Below are positions 40,266 to 42,223 of a DNA stretch of 42,223 bases, piece after piece; within the stretch, counting starts at the first letter, position 1; every line of letters starts with the position of its first letter. Location of the stretch: positions 1 through 42,223 of the forward strand of contig NZ_JAQTQR010000017.1 in the NCBI RefSeq assembly GCF_028712165.1. The letters run 5' to 3'. Below the pieces are notes generated by a model. That model did no database searches. It was not told the DNA's origin and was given only the letters and a program-made list of their open reading frames with translations. The translations under genes were made by a program, and so were the position numbers. This stretch comes from Sulfuricurvum sp. (GTDB taxonomy: Bacteria > Campylobacterota > Campylobacteria > Campylobacterales > Sulfurimonadaceae).

Positions 40266-41072
40266 ATGATGCGATTGGTATTTGCAGCAGCGCTTTTGGG
40301 GATAATATCAGGATTGGCAGGTAGCGAGACTATCCGTTCGGACGATCTTTTGGAAGGGAAGTTTTCAACATCGACCCCTGTGTTTAAAGTTCATAAAGGA
40401 ACATCTTTGATTGCAGGGAAGGGTGATAACGCACTCTTTGCTTTAAACACTTCAGGAGAGATAACATTTCGTGAGTTGCCTAATGTGAAAAAAGCTCATA
40501 ATGATTATACGATTGTTTTAAATGAAGCAAACAGTGAGATAACCCTGTCGATTAGGGTTATGAACGATGTAATCGATTTGGGCAAAGAGGGAAAACTGAT
40601 TGCTCCTGTCCATATCGGTAAACAGTGGTTTTATTATTGGGACCGTTCGGGTGACGGGACGAGCGAAAACAGCGGAGTTTTGAACAGCGGTGCCGATTTT
40701 GTCAGTTTTGATCATCTGAACGTTCTTTTTAACCATGATGCAAAAGGCAAAATCCGCAGAGAAGGGATAAATAATCTTTACCGTTACGGAATGATCAACG
40801 GCATACAATTGGCACTTCCGACCAGCGGAACGGGCAAAAAGGACGAAAGCTCTCCCGCTCATGCCTATACAGTCGATCGTTCGGGAAAATATAGTGACCT
40901 CTGTGCCATCTGGGCAGCATCAGGTTTCACCGCCCCTGCGGGATGGATAGAAAACCGTTACGGTGCGGCGACACCTTCAGGTCTTGGGTATTCGGCACTT
41001 AATTTTGAAAACGGCGAAATGAGTGAGATGATCCATTATAATACACCGTATGTTGCCCTTGAAGTGTTATAA
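40266..41072 (+). CDS. Secreted protein of unknown function
   Basis: A 268-residue protein with a signal peptide (MMRLVFAAALLGIISGLAGS). No known catalytic motif is seen. The C-terminal third (YRYGMINGIQLALPTSGTG...WAASGFTAPAGWIENRYGAATPSGLGYSAL) has the aromatic-rich look of DUF1566/Lcl-type lectin-like ends, which I can only suggest. It follows the esterase closely and may be made with it. Ribosome-binding site GGAGGGTGGA. Confidence 0.6.
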   Translation: MMRLVFAAALLGIISGLAGSETIRSDDLLEGKFSTSTPVFKVHKGTSLIAGKGDNALFALNTSGEITFRELPNVKKAHNDYTIVLNEANSEITLSIRVMNDVIDLGKEGKLIAPVHIGKQWFYYWDRSGDGTSENSGVLNSGADFVSFDHLNVLFNHDAKGKIRREGINNLYRYGMINGIQLALPTSGTGKKDESSPAHAYTVDRSGKYSDLCAIWAASGFTAPAGWIENRYGAATPSGLGYSALNFENGEMSEMIHYNTPYVALEVL

Positions 41073-41077
41073 AAGAT

Positions 41078-41920
41078 ATGAAAGATTCAACTCAAAAAGC
41101 GTATTTTCAGAGTATCTATCGGTCGGTAAAGTATATCGAAGAACACAGTAGCGAAAATCTTTCTTTGGATGAATTAGCGAAAATCGCCGGATTTTCAAAA
41201 TATCATTTTCATCGGATTTTCAAATCAATTGTGGGTGAGCGTGTCGGAGATTACATCAGACGTGTCCGTTTGCAAAAAACGACGATCAAATTTAAAACAG
41301 ATCGCAATATCACGTCAATAGCGATGGAGAGCGGATACGAGACGAGTGCCGCTTTTGCCAAAGTCTTTAAAGAACATTTCGGGCAGACACCCTCGGAGTT
41401 CTCACGTAGTGCCAAACAGATAAATTCTGCCGTTCTGCTTTCCCCCCGTTTTGTTGAGATCGAACCTTTTGATGTCCTCTACGTTCGTAGAACGGGTCCG
41501 TACTACATTGCATGTAACGAGGCATGGGACGTATTGCTCGCATTTGCAAAAGACCAAAAAAAACGATACAAAAAAAATCTCCTTATGAAAGAGACGATAG
41601 CTTTGGGAATCGGACATGACAACCCAAATGTTACTTCAACCGATAAATTACGATGTGACGCGTGTATCAGCTATAACGATAAAAGCGTCATCCTCTCCGG
41701 AGAAGTGATGAGTAAAACAATCGACGGCGGAAAATATGCCGTATTCTTACACATTGGAGCCTATGAAGAGATGCGAGAAACCTACCGTCTCATCGGTGAC
41801 TGGATCGTTAAAAGCGGTGCAAAGGTACGGGGAGGACCGATGTTCCGTTATCTGAACCGAGCGCCGAGACGAACTAAACCGGAAAATCTCCGTACCGAGA
41901 TATATATTCCAATTATATAA
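41078..41920 (+). CDS. AraC-type regulator with GyrI-like effector domain
   Basis: A 280-residue Rob/SoxS-like protein. Residues 15-105 are the AraC double helix-turn-helix (LDELAKIAGFSKYHFHRIFKSIVGERVGDYIRRVRLQ), and residues about 125-280 are a GyrI-like small-molecule domain (VEIEPFDVLYVRRTGPY ... GGKYAVFLHIGAYEEM ... TEIYIPI). These regulators control drug or oxidative responses. It follows the secreted protein after a 5-base gap and precedes the old yellow enzyme gene on the same strand. Confidence 0.93.
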   Translation: MKDSTQKAYFQSIYRSVKYIEEHSSENLSLDELAKIAGFSKYHFHRIFKSIVGERVGDYIRRVRLQKTTIKFKTDRNITSIAMESGYETSAAFAKVFKEHFGQTPSEFSRSAKQINSAVLLSPRFVEIEPFDVLYVRRTGPYYIACNEAWDVLLAFAKDQKKRYKKNLLMKETIALGIGHDNPNVTSTDKLRCDACISYNDKSVILSGEVMSKTIDGGKYAVFLHIGAYEEMRETYRLIGDWIVKSGAKVRGGPMFRYLNRAPRRTKPENLRTEIYIPII

Positions 41921-42038
41921 ATAAAACTTATATTAATTGCTTTGATTATTTCATATATGCATTACTGAATATTATTCATGAATCTATAAATCGTATTATG
42001 GGACAATGGGTTTACTATACTGGATAAAGGAGCTCGAC

Positions 42039-42223
42039 ATGGATTTGTTCTCCCCTATAAGAATCGGAAATTATCCTTTGCGTAACAGAATATTTATGGC
42101 ACCGATGACACGGTGCCGAAGTGTTCAGAACAATGTTCCCAATGATATGATGGCACACTATTATGCCCAGAGAGCCTCTGCGGGACTTATTATTACCGAG
42201 GCTACCCAGATTTCGACGAAAGG
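42039..42223 (+). CDS. Old yellow enzyme (NemA-type), 3' end outside window
   Basis: The first 61 codons are MDLFSPIRIGNYPLRNRIFMAPMTRCRS and so on to GLIITEATQIS, the N-terminal part of an alkene reductase/NemA-like flavoprotein. The gene runs out of the window. AAAGGAGCTCGAC is a strong ribosome-binding site. The AraC-GyrI regulator immediately upstream is a likely regulator. The 118-base AT-rich gap before it should hold its promoter. Confidence 0.88.
   Translation, partial: MDLFSPIRIGNYPLRNRIFMAPMTRCRSVQNNVPNDMMAHYYAQRASAGLIITEATQISTK

Noticed and set aside
1-42223. CRISPR array, prophage, tRNA or rRNA genes
   Set aside because: No regularly spaced repeat arrays, no phage structural or integrase genes, and no cloverleaf or rRNA-like sequence were seen by eye; a scan with dedicated tools was not possible.

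Overview
The window looks like a chromosome segment of a Campylobacterota (epsilonproteobacterial) chemolithotroph, probably a Sulfuricurvum/Sulfurimonas relative. This rests on remembered protein style, codon use and moderate GC, not on a search. Most genes are small accessory enzymes for handling reactive chemicals and for regulation. No rRNA, tRNA, phage structural gene, transposase, integrase or CRISPR array was seen.

Layout. 1-2340: a cut-off methyltransferase, an SDR oxidoreductase, a DUF442-type phosphatase-like protein and a P-loop kinase-like protein. 2435-5628: an AT-rich minus-strand block of three genes (TM/coiled-coil protein, orphan protein, AAA ATPase-DUF4435 fusion) separated by two attC-like hairpin sites. 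5629-8870: class I amidotransferase, a three-domain AraC/MGMT/GNAT fusion, and glyA. 9023-10925: FMN-binding protein, YciI, nitroreductase and its HxlR regulator. 11015-12122: a membrane ankyrin protein between two 53-bp direct repeats. 12156-17893: PC4/TIGR02391 protein, a MocR regulator divergent from a PNPOx protein, then arylamine N-acetyltransferase, GNAT, transglutaminase-like protein, YbaK and a class D beta-lactamase. 17980-23258: VOC protein, unknown protein, PAS-PAS-GGDEF cyclase, cytochrome P460, MerR, a degenerate membrane-anchored peptide deformylase and an AhpD-like protein. 23390-29613: a TetR-controlled operon (epimerase, two peroxiredoxins, TetR), lysA sitting inside a 303-bp duplication, an FAD monooxygenase and a TrpF-like protein. 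29656-30679: small membrane proteins and a 43-aa ORF. 30857-33205: a HEPN-like protein plus ORC/CDC6-like ATPase followed by a third attC-like site. 33504-42223: Ogt, TagA, ABC ATPase, Cdd1-like protein, two old yellow enzymes, Fe-ADH, nitroreductase/HxlR, DUF2798, esterase, a secreted unknown and AraC-GyrI.

The strongest unusual signal is integron-like. Three attC-like sites lie directly downstream of minus-strand defence-type genes. The upstream flanks of the two cassette blocks, 28 kb apart (5507-5628 and 33203-33369), are homologous and stop matching exactly at a GTT triplet, as expected for one cassette-insertion site present twice with different cassettes. Both copies start in a 3'-terminal remnant of a MocR gene, and the intact MocR gene at 12845 also has a defence-type gene just downstream of its 3' end. 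No integrase is visible, so this would be a CALIN-like (integrase-less) arrangement.

Functionally, the host-like genes form an electrophile, peroxide and alkylation response: two HxlR/nitroreductase pairs, two old yellow enzymes, peroxiredoxins, an AhpD protein, two MGMT proteins and TagA, interrupted by acquired cassettes carrying probable anti-phage proteins.
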